A DNA stretch of 64,000 bases, from assembly GCA_000716465.1 (NCBI GenBank), contig JNWL01000009.1:87653-151652 (forward strand), read 5' to 3'. Below, piece by piece: positions 50,321 through 59,610 of the stretch (the stretch's first letter is position 1; each line of letters opens with the position of its first letter). The notes under the pieces are model-generated. The model saw only the letters and a program-made list of their open reading frames with translations. It did no database searches and was not told where the DNA came from. The position numbers and the translations under genes are program-made. The stretch comes from Streptomyces bikiniensis. Lineage in GTDB: Bacteria > Actinomycetota > Actinomycetes > Streptomycetales > Streptomycetaceae.

Positions 50321-50746
50321 GACGGGCATCTCCTCGTACGGCGTGGGTGCGAGGCCGTGGGCTCTTGCACTCCGTGTGGTGAAGGGCGGGGGTTCCTCCT
50401 GCCTACCCGCATTGCCCCGGCTCAGACGCGACACCGCCGACCGTCTTCCGTACGGGTGCGGACCTCGCACGGCACGACGAGGCGCAGCGGAGACGGGACA
50501 TCGAGGAGGGCGACGCGGCTCGCATGATCGGTCGAGTCGGCCTCGTACGCAGTCGCACCGGCAGAAGTACGCGGGGCGGTACTTCTGCCGGTGCGACTGC
50601 GTGGTCCCGCTCCTGCGGGTCGTGTTGGCTGGGGGTACCGGGCGACGGACCGGGCCGTGACCGCTCCGTGATCCCGGCCACCGAACCGCTCTGCGGGCCC
50701 CGGCGCAGCCCCTCGCGCCGAGGACCGCCTCACCTCTGGAACCGAC
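50321..50746. repeat. Divergent spacer holding a 24-bp perfect inverted repeat
   Basis: Left arm 50547-50570 (starts ACGCAGTCGCACCGG) is the exact reverse complement of right arm 50579-50602; the loop is GCGGGGCG. It lies upstream of both neighbouring genes, which start on either side, so it is not an ordinary terminator. The rest of the spacer shows no gene. Confidence 0.75.
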
Positions 50747-51166
50747 GTGCGCATAACTGATCATTTCAGGATGGAGTGCCTGGCCGGAGAGTTGCGCGCC
50801 GTGATGACGCGAACCGGTCCGGAGGGCGGGGAACGGGGACACGGGACCAAGCGGTGGCAGCTCCTGCGGGAAGACGTCCTGATCGGCGAGCTCAGCGAGT
50901 ACGGCTGTGATCGGCCGTACTCACTTGCGCGCTTCACCCCGGGACCCGGCTGGGAGAGCGTGCGGCCGTTGTTCGAGGCGCGGGCGGCCCACAGGGGGAC
51001 CGACCCGGACGGGGCCGGGACCGCCGCCCCGGCCGAACCGTTGCGGAATCTGGGGCTCACACTGGCCCCGGTCGACGGCGGGCAGCCCCCGTTGCGGCTC
51101 TTCAAGGACTGCACGGTGCGCATCAACGGGTCCGAGGCCCGCCTCCGCCACCGGCACGCGAACTGA
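50747..51166 (+). CDS. Hypothetical protein (139 aa)
   Basis: GTG 50747 or ATG 50771. Soluble: MECLAGELRAVM, EDVLIGELSEYGCDRPYSLARFTPGPGWESVRPLF, LRLFKDCTVRINGSEARLRH. The ending (a beta-rich IRINGDKARLR-like phrase) recalls a family of unknown function in Streptomyces. Ribosome site is weak. Confidence 0.55.
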   Translation: MRITDHFRMECLAGELRAVMTRTGPEGGERGHGTKRWQLLREDVLIGELSEYGCDRPYSLARFTPGPGWESVRPLFEARAAHRGTDPDGAGTAAPAEPLRNLGLTLAPVDGGQPPLRLFKDCTVRINGSEARLRHRHAN

Positions 51167-51355
51167 CCGCCCGTCTCCCGGCGGCCGCCGGGAGCGCCGC
51201 ACGGGAGCGTCCGCCGCTCCGCTGTGCGGGGTCGTCACCGTTTCGGGTCGAGCGCGGCACGGTGCCCGTCCCGGCCGCGCGACCCGGAACCGGAAGCGCG
51301 GCGAACGACCGGTTTCACCGGTCCCGGACGCGTCCGGGTGTCGGCCGTCCTGTTC

Positions 51356-53608
51356 TCACGCGCGGGTCGTGAGCCTCGTGACCGCCGCGTCGTACCGTGC
51401 CCGCAGCCCCGTGTCCTCCAGCCCCGTGTCCTCCAGCCCCGTGTCCTCCGAGACCCTCAGCAGGACGCCGAGCGCTCGTACCGCGCCGTCCTCGTAGCCG
51501 GAGGACTCCGCCTCCCGGGCCGCGAGATCGAGCTGTTCGATGCCCTCGGCTTCGTCACCGAGGCCCAGCAGCGCCTCTCCCCTCACCATGAGCAGCAGTA
51601 TGTGGGGGATGTCGGCCGTGCCGGACCGATCGTCGAAGGCCAGTGCCCCGGTTGCCGTGTCGAGGGCTTCGCGCCACTTCCCGGCGTCGGCCCGATGACG
51701 GGCCAAGTGCTGCAGGGCCAGTCTTTCGACGGTTCGGTCGTCGGCCGCGCGAGCCAGCTCCACCGCCCGCTCGCACCCTCGCGCCGCCTCGTCCAAGCCG
51801 CCGAGCGCCGCCTGCGCCATGGCCAGAACGAGCAGGGCGTTCGCCTCGGCCACCGGGTCGCCCGACCGGGAGGCGAGCGTGGAGGCCGCCCTCAGATGAG
51901 CCAGCGCCTCCTCGATGCGCCCTTCCTCGATCAGCACCCAACCGAGCACGTTCAGTACGCGTGACTCGCCGTGCTGATCGGCGTCGGTCCGTGCCGACCG
52001 GAGGCCGGTCTCCAGGAGTGGGGCCCAGCCGTCCCGTACACGCCACACGATCAACGGCCACATCGTCATGACGATCCGCCAGGCCCTGTCGTGCAGCCCC
52101 GCCGCATGCGCCGCGGCCACCGCCAGCGCGAGGTCGTCCCTCTCCACCGCGTACCAGGCCACGGCGGCGGCCCGGTCATCGAACTCCCGTACGACGGCGG
52201 GCGGCAGGTGGTCCACCGGCAGGGGGAAGCACTCCTCGTTGCCGGGCTCGGCCGCCGCCACGGCCGCGAGGCCCGTGGTGACGTAGTGGTCGAGCAAGCG
52301 CTTGAGCGCTTCGGGCGCGACCTCCAGGCTCCGCGCGTAGAGACGCACCAGATCGTGCATGGCCCATCGGCCGGGCGCCGTCTCCGTGACGAGGTGCGCG
52401 GCGGCCAGCCTCTCCAGGGCGGCTTCGGCGGCCGGAGGATCCGTATCGGCCAAGGCGGCCGCCGTGTACCGGTCGACGTGCGTACCGGGGTGACGGCCGA
52501 GACGGGCGAACTGGCGCGAGACGTCCTGAGGAAGCTGCTGCAGCGACAAGCGCAGTGCCGCCCGCACGCCGGTGTCCTCCACGTCCAGCAGGCTCAACCT
52601 GCGCGTCTCGTCGGACAGCTCGGCCGCCATCGTCTCCAGGGACGAGCCGGGCCGTTGCGTCAGCCGGGCGGCCACCACCCGCAGCGCAAGGGGCAGTCCG
52701 TCGCACAGCTCGGCCAGCCGCCGCGCGGCCACCGGCTCCGCGGCGACCCGTTCCCCGCCCAGCACCGCGGCGAGCAGCATCGTGCCGTCCTGCGGGCCGA
52801 GCACGCCCACCGCGACGGGCCGGGCGGCGTCGGTGACGATCAGCCCCGGCAACCGGTGCCTACTGGTGACAACGGTCACGCAGCGCCGGCCGCCCGGAAG
52901 GAGAGGCCTGACCTGCTCTGAGTTCCGCGCGTTGTCGAGCACCACGAGGAGTCGGCGGTCGGCGGCGAGCGACCGGAACAGCGCGGCCGCGCCGTTCTCC
53001 GACTCCGGTACCCGTTCGAGCGGCACACCGAGCGCCGGCAGGAACTCCCGCAGCACCTCCATGAGCGTGGGCTCGCCCGTGTCGCCGAAGCCCCGCAGGT
53101 CGGCATAGAGCCGTCCGTCGGGAAAACCGGTAGGGGCGCGGTGGGCCCAGTGCAGTACGAGGGCCGTCTTTCCGACCCCTGCGGGCCCGACGACCAGACA
53201 TACGGGCGCTTCGCCTTCGGCGGCCCGGGACAGGGCGTCGAGTTCCGCCGCCCGTCCGTGGAAACCACGCGGTGCGCGCGGCAGCAGATCGGGTGCGGCG
53301 GCCCGACCGACGGCGTCCGGCACGGACGCGGGTGACGGCGAATTCGCGGTGCGGGCCTTCCTGGGACGACCCAAGCCGGCGATGCGTTCCAGTTCCCGCG
53401 CGACGGCCTCGTCCAGGCCGAGGGCCCCGGCCAGTGCCTGCACGGTGCGACGCTGGGGCCCCCGGGAGTGTCCGCGCTCCATGTACGACAGCGCCCGCAC
53501 GCTCACCCCCGCGGTGTGTGCCAACTCCTCCTGGCTCAGACCGGCCTCCGTCCGCAGACGGTGCAGAAGTGTGCCGAAGCCGCCGTCGACCGGCGTACCG
53601 CTGTCCAT
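51356..53608 (-). CDS. XRE HTH / NB-ARC (STAND) / TPR regulator
   Basis: 750 residues from ATG 53608. N-terminal HTH_XRE (LRTEAGLSQEELAHTAGVSVRALSYMERG), then an NB-ARC ATPase: CLVVGPAGVGKTALVLHW (Walker A near 144), RRLLVVLDNAR (Walker B near 222), LPLALRVVA (GLPL). The C-terminus is a set of TPR-like helices (ALAHLRAASTLA, LALQHLARHRADAG). Architecture like AfsR-family/SARP-lacking regulators; signal-dependent transcription control with ATP. The end repeats GLEDT, from a 15-base tandem (51411-51450). Confidence 0.88.
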   Translation of the reverse strand: MDSGTPVDGGFGTLLHRLRTEAGLSQEELAHTAGVSVRALSYMERGHSRGPQRRTVQALAGALGLDEAVARELERIAGLGRPRKARTANSPSPASVPDAVGRAAAPDLLPRAPRGFHGRAAELDALSRAAEGEAPVCLVVGPAGVGKTALVLHWAHRAPTGFPDGRLYADLRGFGDTGEPTLMEVLREFLPALGVPLERVPESENGAAALFRSLAADRRLLVVLDNARNSEQVRPLLPGGRRCVTVVTSRHRLPGLIVTDAARPVAVGVLGPQDGTMLLAAVLGGERVAAEPVAARRLAELCDGLPLALRVVAARLTQRPGSSLETMAAELSDETRRLSLLDVEDTGVRAALRLSLQQLPQDVSRQFARLGRHPGTHVDRYTAAALADTDPPAAEAALERLAAAHLVTETAPGRWAMHDLVRLYARSLEVAPEALKRLLDHYVTTGLAAVAAAEPGNEECFPLPVDHLPPAVVREFDDRAAAVAWYAVERDDLALAVAAAHAAGLHDRAWRIVMTMWPLIVWRVRDGWAPLLETGLRSARTDADQHGESRVLNVLGWVLIEEGRIEEALAHLRAASTLASRSGDPVAEANALLVLAMAQAALGGLDEAARGCERAVELARAADDRTVERLALQHLARHRADAGKWREALDTATGALAFDDRSGTADIPHILLLMVRGEALLGLGDEAEGIEQLDLAAREAESSGYEDGAVRALGVLLRVSEDTGLEDTGLEDTGLRARYDAAVTRLTTRA

Positions 53609-53925
53609 ACCTGCGTATCCCCTGGTCAGTGCGGTGCGACCGAAACGTCGTACCCCGCCTGCAAAAGTATGCACGAACTGCTTTTGCCGGCGAAGCGCGC
53701 TGTCCCCGCCCCGGGAACCAACCCCGCGCAGTGCGATGACGGGCTCCACGTCCTCCCCGGGCCCCCGTGAGCGGAATGACGAAGGCCCCGTCGGCACGCC
53801 ATGGACACCCGCCGCGCCGGCCTGCCGGGGGCCACGCGGCACGGCAGAGGGGATGACGGTCGCTTCGCCGGTCTGTCAGAGCCCGCGTCTAGGCTGCTCC
53901 AGAGAGTCGATCAAGGAGCGGAACA
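53609..53925. other. 317-bp divergent spacer
   Basis: Between the NB-ARC regulator and the Imm49 gene. A less G+C-rich patch around 53630-53690 probably holds the regulator promoter. No strong palindrome is seen. Confidence 0.35.
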
Positions 53926-55683
53926 GTGCGAATAGAGCGTCACCAGGTGGACGGAGCGGCCGTGTCGGCAGCCCGTGAGGACTTCACGAACCGCATCGGG
54001 CGTCGGGTGCACTCCCTGTCGAGGGCCGGCCGGATGGCCACGTACGCATGGCAGTGGATCGCCGACGACTTCCTCGACTACCTGGGCGCCCTCTCCCTCA
54101 CCGACCCCGACCTCGACACTCCGGAGGCCAAGGCCGTCCTCAAGGACGCCTCCGAAGCCGCGGCAGGAGCCGTCGCCTACGCCGCGTACCACCCGCACTG
54201 CACGTTCGACGTCTTCCTGGACTACGTCAACTTCGGCATGAGCTACGACGCGGGTGACGACGCCCCCGAGGAAACGGTCACACCAGGGGAGTGGATCCAG
54301 GCACTGTGCCTGGCGGCGCTCCGGGACAGGGCGAAGTGGCACGGCGAGGCCTTCCACTTCGCCCGGCAGAAGTTTGCCGCGCGGACGCAGGGAACGCCCG
54401 CAGGCGAGCTCGCCACCGGGCTGACGGCCGTGATCCTGGACGACACCGGCGACGACGAGGAGTACCCGCCGAGCGCCCGGGCCAAGCTCGCCGCCGTCGA
54501 CGCGGCCCTGGAGCGGATCCGGACCCGTGCCGGAGAAAGCGGCGAGCCCCTCCTGGACCGGCCGGACAGCGCGGCGTTGCAGGCCCTGCGCGCCCTGGTC
54601 GCCGAGGACCAGGACGCCTTCGACGCGGCGCTGGCCGACGTCCTGACCCGGCACGCCGCCCTGCACGCCACGACGACCTCCCCGCGCAGCCTCCTCCCGC
54701 TCGTCCCCATCGCCCTCGCCGCGTTCGCGTACCGCGCGCTGGGCTGGCCGCCCGCCGTGAGCAGCGACTACCTACCGCACGCGCTGGTCACCGGCTTCGA
54801 GACCCGGGGACCCCGGGTCGCGGGGCTCGGCCGGGAGCGGCGGCCGGACGCCGTCGCCGCGCTTGCCGCGGGCCCGCTGGTGGTGGAGCGGCCGGCCTGC
54901 GAGCGGGACGGGATCCCGCGGATCGAGGCCACGTACGAGGAGCACCTCGCGGAAGCGCTCACTCCCGTCGACGGCGAGCCCCTCGCCGTCTGGCGCCTGG
55001 GCAGCGTGCTGGAGGACCAGAAGCGCCTGTTCCAGTGGCGGGAGGGAAACCCGGGCGACGTCGCGGACAAGCAACTCGCCACCCTTCGGCTGGCTTCCCG
55101 GACGGGGGCGGCCCTGTTCCGCATCGCGCTGGCGGAGCCGGACACCGAGGTCGAGGTGTCCATCGCCGGACGCCCGCTGCGTTACCCGGCCCGGCGCGGC
55201 GACGAAGCAGGCGCCGGACACTGGCAGACGGCCGTCGCCTTCGCCCTCATCACCGGCGCGCGCGAAGACCTCGCTCCCCTGGTCCTCACCGGCCCCGCCT
55301 TCGCCCGCCCGGACGGCTCCGCGTTCGCCGCGTACCGCGAGGCCCTCCACGCCCACCTGACGGGCGCCGGGTCCGAGGCGGCCGTGCGACGAGCATTGCA
55401 GGAGGACGAGAAAGCCGAGGACCGGGGCTTCGCGATGCCGCCGGCCGTGCTCCTGTCGCAGCTGGTGGAGGGCGACGAGGAGAGCTTCAACCTGGCCCTG
55501 GCCGACGCGCTCGAAAACCACCGCGCCCACTACGAGGTCGCCGACCGCGCCGACTCTCCCGAGGCCTCCGTCAACCTCGACGTCCTCGCGCTTGCCTGCC
55601 ATGCCCGCCGCCGGGGCTGGGCCGTCCGCGTGGAGTCCCCCTACCTGCCGCAGTACCTTCTGCGGGCTGTCGAACCCTTCTGA
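53926..55683 (+). CDS. Tandem Imm49-family immunity protein
   Basis: 585 residues; GTG with AGGAGCGG upstream. Two Imm49 copies: the first about 1-290 (YHPHCTFDVFLDYVNFGMSY, WIQALCLAALRDRAKWHG, DYLPHALVTGFE near its end), the second about 300-585 (QLATLRLASRTGAALFRI, WQTAVAFALITGAREDLAPLVL, LPQYLLRAVEPF). Imm49 proteins protect against polymorphic toxins; here two are fused, about twice the usual length. No toxin gene is adjacent, but the divergent NB-ARC regulator is. Confidence 0.82.
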   Translation: MRIERHQVDGAAVSAAREDFTNRIGRRVHSLSRAGRMATYAWQWIADDFLDYLGALSLTDPDLDTPEAKAVLKDASEAAAGAVAYAAYHPHCTFDVFLDYVNFGMSYDAGDDAPEETVTPGEWIQALCLAALRDRAKWHGEAFHFARQKFAARTQGTPAGELATGLTAVILDDTGDDEEYPPSARAKLAAVDAALERIRTRAGESGEPLLDRPDSAALQALRALVAEDQDAFDAALADVLTRHAALHATTTSPRSLLPLVPIALAAFAYRALGWPPAVSSDYLPHALVTGFETRGPRVAGLGRERRPDAVAALAAGPLVVERPACERDGIPRIEATYEEHLAEALTPVDGEPLAVWRLGSVLEDQKRLFQWREGNPGDVADKQLATLRLASRTGAALFRIALAEPDTEVEVSIAGRPLRYPARRGDEAGAGHWQTAVAFALITGAREDLAPLVLTGPAFARPDGSAFAAYREALHAHLTGAGSEAAVRRALQEDEKAEDRGFAMPPAVLLSQLVEGDEESFNLALADALENHRAHYEVADRADSPEASVNLDVLALACHARRRGWAVRVESPYLPQYLLRAVEPF

Positions 55684-55782
55684 AAGGGCCTTCCTTCCCT
55701 TTTCGTGCGTCGGACCTCCCTCTCCACGACGTCTTCGGCCCCTGGTCCGCGGCCTCATCCGGTCGGCCCCGTTGCGGAGGGT

Positions 55783-56889
55783 TCAGTCGAAGCGGACGGA
55801 GAACACTCTGTCGGGCGCGGTCGCGAAGGCGAGGAGTTCCTCGCCTTCCCGAACGAGTGCGTCGCGCTCTTTCCCCGTCAGCGGTGCGAAGGGCTCCAGC
55901 ACGAGGACGGCCGTCTTGCGCCGCTGTTCGATCCGCCAGACGCCGCGGACGAAGCCGTCCACGAGGAAGGTCGCCCGGATCAGGCCGTTGCGGGTGAAGA
56001 CCAGTCGGCGCTGCTCCTCGGTGAGGATGCGGCCACGGTCGGCATGGGACAGCAGGATGTTGTCGAACTCGGGCAGATAGCGCACCGGGACGGACAGGTC
56101 GGGGTCGGGTAGCGGCGCGTTCGGCACGTCCAGGAGCTCCACGCCGTTCTCGTCGCGGAAACTGCGCAGTCGCGGACGCAGCCGGCGCACGGACTCGGTG
56201 ATCCTCGTCATTCCCGACCAGGTCTGCACGTCCTTGACGGAGGCCGGGCCGAACGCCGCGAGGTAGCGCTCGACCAAGGCGTCCGGGGACGGGTCGGTCG
56301 CCGGAGGACGGCCGAGCCAGGACCGGGCCGTGGTGTGCGCCGCCCGCCCGCTCTCGCCCCAGAGGCCGCGCGGTGGCACCTGGACGAGTGGTGTCAGGTT
56401 GCGTACGGCGTTGGCCAGGGCGAACGGGTCGCGTCCGGGCCGGCGGTCCGCGAGCCGGGCGCCCAGCTCGCTCAGCGTGAGGGGTTCCTCCTCGACCAGC
56501 TTTCGGCCCATCTCCGCCACCTCCGCCAGATCGAGCCCTTCGAGCTTGCGTCCGAAGGTGTTCTTGAGGCCCCGGGCGAGAGCGTCGGCGAGAACCGGCC
56601 TCAGAGCGAGGCAGTCGTCCGCGGTGACGAGGTGGATCGTGCCGCGCATCAAGGCGACCCGCACCACCTCGCGGCTCCGCACGAGCCCGGCGAGGTCCTC
56701 GACGCCGAAGCCGGACAGTCGGGTCCACAGCCCGATGTAGGGCGGGTCGGGCGCCTGGGCCTGCATGCCGACCAGGTGCGAGATCGCTGCGACGGGCGTC
56801 GCCTCCACCCGTCCGGTGAGCATCTGGCGGGCCAGCAGACTTCTGTTGAGCGCTCTGCGGCCCAGCACGCTCGGGTCCCCCGTCGTCAT
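55783..56889 (-). CDS. AlkZ-like winged-helix DNA glycosylase
   Basis: 368 residues from ATG 56889. HTH_42 family: VLGRRALNRSLLARQML, VGMQAQAPDPPYIGLWTRL (residues 39-57) with Q43-A-Q45, matching the QxQ catalytic motif of AlkZ, and RSREVVRVALMRGTIHLV, RSRSFRDENGVELL. AlkZ enzymes excise bulky N-alkylated bases and unhook interstrand crosslinks, giving self-resistance to genotoxins such as azinomycin; other members are general repair enzymes. No genotoxin cluster is nearby. Confidence 0.82.
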   Translation of the reverse strand: MTTGDPSVLGRRALNRSLLARQMLTGRVEATPVAAISHLVGMQAQAPDPPYIGLWTRLSGFGVEDLAGLVRSREVVRVALMRGTIHLVTADDCLALRPVLADALARGLKNTFGRKLEGLDLAEVAEMGRKLVEEEPLTLSELGARLADRRPGRDPFALANAVRNLTPLVQVPPRGLWGESGRAAHTTARSWLGRPPATDPSPDALVERYLAAFGPASVKDVQTWSGMTRITESVRRLRPRLRSFRDENGVELLDVPNAPLPDPDLSVPVRYLPEFDNILLSHADRGRILTEEQRRLVFTRNGLIRATFLVDGFVRGVWRIEQRRKTAVLVLEPFAPLTGKERDALVREGEELLAFATAPDRVFSVRFD

Positions 56890-57112
56890 GAGGCGGATCC
56901 TCTCACCCGGATCGCACGACGGCGAAGGCGGTGGTGCTTCCCCGCGGCATCGCCCGGCGCCACGACGGGACGGGGGCGCGTGTCCACGCCGTCGCCCTTC
57001 GGCACGCGGGGAAATCACCGCGTGCCGAAGCGGCTGGGAGCCGTGCGGGTGGGGGAGTAATGCCAGGACCCGCGGCTCGAACGTCCGCGGGACGACGAAG
57101 GAGGGCACATCC

Positions 57113-57709
57113 ATGACACGGTCTCACCGGCAGAACGACACCGGCTCCGGCGCCCCTTCTCCGGGAACGGCCCCGGTCGGCCGGCGGAGCCGGCTCCTCC
57201 GGCTGGGCGCGCCGTCCGTCGCCGCAGCCGCGCTCACGGCGACCGTCGCGCTCTACACGACCCTGGTCGCCTTCGGGAACGTCACGGACTTCGGAACCAA
57301 CCAGCAGTTCGTCCAGCACGTCCTGAGCATGGACACCACGTTCGAGGACCCCGACCTGATGTGGCGGGCGGTCGAGTCGCCCGGTCTGCAGAACGCCGCC
57401 TATGTCGCCATCATCGTCTGGGAGGCGCTGGCCGCAGTGGTGCTCCTCGCCGCCACCTGGTTCTGGATCGAGGGGTTGCGCCGCGACACGTACGACCGTG
57501 CCCGCGCGGCGAGCACGGTGGGCCTGGTGATGGTGCTGCTGCTCTTCGGGGCGGGGTTCATCGCGATCGGCGGTGAATGGTTCGCCATGTGGCAGTCGTC
57601 CGACTGGAACGGCCTGGACGCCGCAGCCCGCAACGTCGCGCTGGCCGCCTTCGCACTCCTCGTCGTGCACCTCCCCGGTGTCCGCCGGGCGGCCGGCGAA
57701 CAGCCCTGA
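57113..57709 (+). CDS. DUF2165 membrane protein
   Basis: 198 residues; AAGGAGGG before ATG. N-terminal hydrophilic 30 residues then four TM segments; FGNVTDFGTNQQFVQHVLSMDTTF and YVAIIVWEALAAVVLLAATWFW are DUF2165 signatures. Function unknown. Confidence 0.82.
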   Translation: MTRSHRQNDTGSGAPSPGTAPVGRRSRLLRLGAPSVAAAALTATVALYTTLVAFGNVTDFGTNQQFVQHVLSMDTTFEDPDLMWRAVESPGLQNAAYVAIIVWEALAAVVLLAATWFWIEGLRRDTYDRARAASTVGLVMVLLLFGAGFIAIGGEWFAMWQSSDWNGLDAAARNVALAAFALLVVHLPGVRRAAGEQP

Positions 57710-57820
57710 CGCCTTCCCCGCCGAAAGGGAGGCGGGAAGAGGCGTGCCGCACCGCCCGCCGCCTCCCGCGTGTGAGCCCGGCTTGCCTTCAAGCACACTC
57801 GAAGCCCTGGCGTCGGGGCC

Positions 57821-58310
57821 GTGACCACGACGAACGAGACAAAGACATGGATCGTCACGGGCGCGAGTTCGGGTCTCGGCCTGGCACTCGCCGAGGCGGC
57901 ACTCGCGGCCGGCGAGCACGTGATCGGCACCGCGCGACGGGCCGACCGGTTCGACGGGCTCAGGGCGCGGTACGGGGACCGGTTCCTCGCCGTCGAGCAC
58001 GATGTGCGCGACACCGGAGGAGCGGCCGCGGTCGTGCAGCGGGCGCTGGAGGTGTGAGGTCGTCGGCGCCGTGCGCGCGAACATGGCCGAGGCCGACGGA
58101 GTCCAGGAGGGCGACCCGGCCCGCGCCGCCCGAGTGATCCGCGACGTGCTCGACGCTCCCGACGCGCCGCTCCGGCTCCCGCTCGGCGCCGAGGCGGTCC
58201 GCAACCTCACCCGCGTCTACCGTGCGGCGCTCGACGACGTCGGGAAGTGGGCGTCCGTGAGCGGGTCGGCGGACTTCCCGAACATGCCGCCCGCGGTGCG
58301 CGCGTTCTGA
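57821..58310 (+). pseudogene. Deleted short-chain dehydrogenase
   Basis: From GTG 57821 the first 78 codons are a perfect SDR N-terminus (WIVTGASSGLGLALAEAA, IGTARRADRFD, AVEHDVRDT), then the frame stops. In another frame from about 58060 the C-terminal part of an SDR follows (DPARAARVIRDVLDAPDAPLRLPLG, DVGKWASVSGSADFP). The middle, with the NNAG motif and the catalytic Ser/Tyr/Lys, is missing: a deletion of about 120 codons. Confidence 0.7.
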
Positions 58311-58622
58311 TCGCCGTACGCCGTGGGCCATGGCCACGGATCCGTGAGCCCGGCCTGGCGCCGCGGATCACCGAGTGCGGGGCCCGCGTCCACGGCGGAC
58401 ATCGGGAAGGCCGGAGCCCGCCCGTCGTCCCGCGGACCGGGCGAGACCGGCGGGACGGGTGCGGGCGGTCGTGATCCGGACGGCGGCGGGTGCGACGGGG
58501 AGGAGCCGAAGCGCGCCCCGGCGGCTCCACGGCGCGTCCGGGCGGAGCCCGTGGTCGCGCGGGTCGTGCGGCTGCCGCGGTCCTCGCCCGTTCGTCCCGG
58601 CGCCGCTGCCCGTGACCGAGGG
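58311..58622. other. 312-bp spacer, nothing recognised
   Basis: Between the SDR wreck and the AraC gene stop. Long frames on both strands reflect base composition; no convincing gene, repeat or hairpin. Confidence 0.35.
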
Positions 58623-59558
58623 TCAGGCCGCGCGCGCCTCGCGCCGGTAGCCACCCGGGGCCTGCCCGTACTCGCGTTTGAATGCCTTGGCGAAGGCGTA
58701 CTCGGAGCCGTAACCGGTGCGCGCGGCGACCGTGGACAGCGGGGCCTCGGACTCCCGAAGGAGCCGTGCGGCGGTCGTCATGCGCCAGCGGGTCAGGTAC
58801 GTCATGGGCGGCTCGCCGACCAGGTCGTTGAACCGGCGGGCGAAGGCCGCGCGGGACAGGCCCGCACGGGCGGCCAGCGACTCCACGGTCCACTGGGCGT
58901 CCGGCTTCGCGTGGATCGCCGCCAGGGCCGGCGCGACCCCCGTGTCCCTGAGCGCGGCCGCCCAGCCCCCGGCCTGCGCGGCCGGACCCTGCTCCAGCCA
59001 GGCGCGCAGGATGTACAGGAGCAGCGAGTCGATCAGCGCGGGCACGATGCCGGCCGAGCCGGCCCGCGGCTGCTCCAGCTCCGCGCGCAACAAGCCGACG
59101 GCGGAGGCGAGTTCGGGTTGCCGGGGAGGGTGCGCGGGCAGGTGGATGATCTCCGGCAGCTGTCGTACGAGGGGGTGGGGGCGGGCCTGGTCGAGGTGGT
59201 AGTTCCCGCACAGCAGGTGGGTGGGCGCGCCGTCGCCGCCGACGGTGACCGTGCCGAGCGGGGAGCCGGGACTGAACTGGGACTCCCGCTCGACCTCGGC
59301 CGGGGTGTCGGGGTGGTCGGCCAGGACGTGCCCGCGCCCGTCCCGCAGGAAGACCACGTCGCCCGGGCCCAGCGGGAGGGGCGGCTGCGATGCCGTGTCC
59401 TCCAGCGGGACGAGCCAGCACGTACCCGACAGCACCACGTGGAATCCCGCCCCGGCCACGGGCGGCAGCCTCAGCCCGAAGGGAACACGTCCGGTGGTCC
59501 GTACGGAGACCGGACGACCGGTACGCATCGAGGCCAGCACCTCGGTGAGGATGTCCAA
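58623..59558 (-). CDS. AraC family regulator with cupin domain
   Basis: 311 residues from a TTG at 59558 (GGAGAG five bases before it). N-terminal cupin-like ligand domain (GAGFHVVLSGTCWLV, PLGPGDVVFLRDGRGHVLAD), C-terminal double HTH (WTVESLAARAGLSRAAFARRFNDLVGEPPMTYLTRWRM, APLSTVAARTGYGSEYAFAKAFKREYGQAPGGYRR). Similar proteins regulate neighbouring SDR or oxidoreductase genes, so either the adjacent quinone oxidoreductase or the dead SDR may be its target. Confidence 0.9.
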   Translation of the reverse strand: MDILTEVLASMRTGRPVSVRTTGRVPFGLRLPPVAGAGFHVVLSGTCWLVPLEDTASQPPLPLGPGDVVFLRDGRGHVLADHPDTPAEVERESQFSPGSPLGTVTVGGDGAPTHLLCGNYHLDQARPHPLVRQLPEIIHLPAHPPRQPELASAVGLLRAELEQPRAGSAGIVPALIDSLLLYILRAWLEQGPAAQAGGWAAALRDTGVAPALAAIHAKPDAQWTVESLAARAGLSRAAFARRFNDLVGEPPMTYLTRWRMTTAARLLRESEAPLSTVAARTGYGSEYAFAKAFKREYGQAPGGYRREARAA

Positions 59559-59610
59559 CTCGTCTCTCCGTAGAACTCCCGGTCTTCCTTCGCACTCTAA
59601 CCCGCCCTGC

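Noticed and set aside
51356..53608. SARP (AfsR) with N-terminal OmpR-type DNA-binding domain
   Set aside because: The N-terminus is an XRE HTH; the bacterial transcriptional activation domain is missing.
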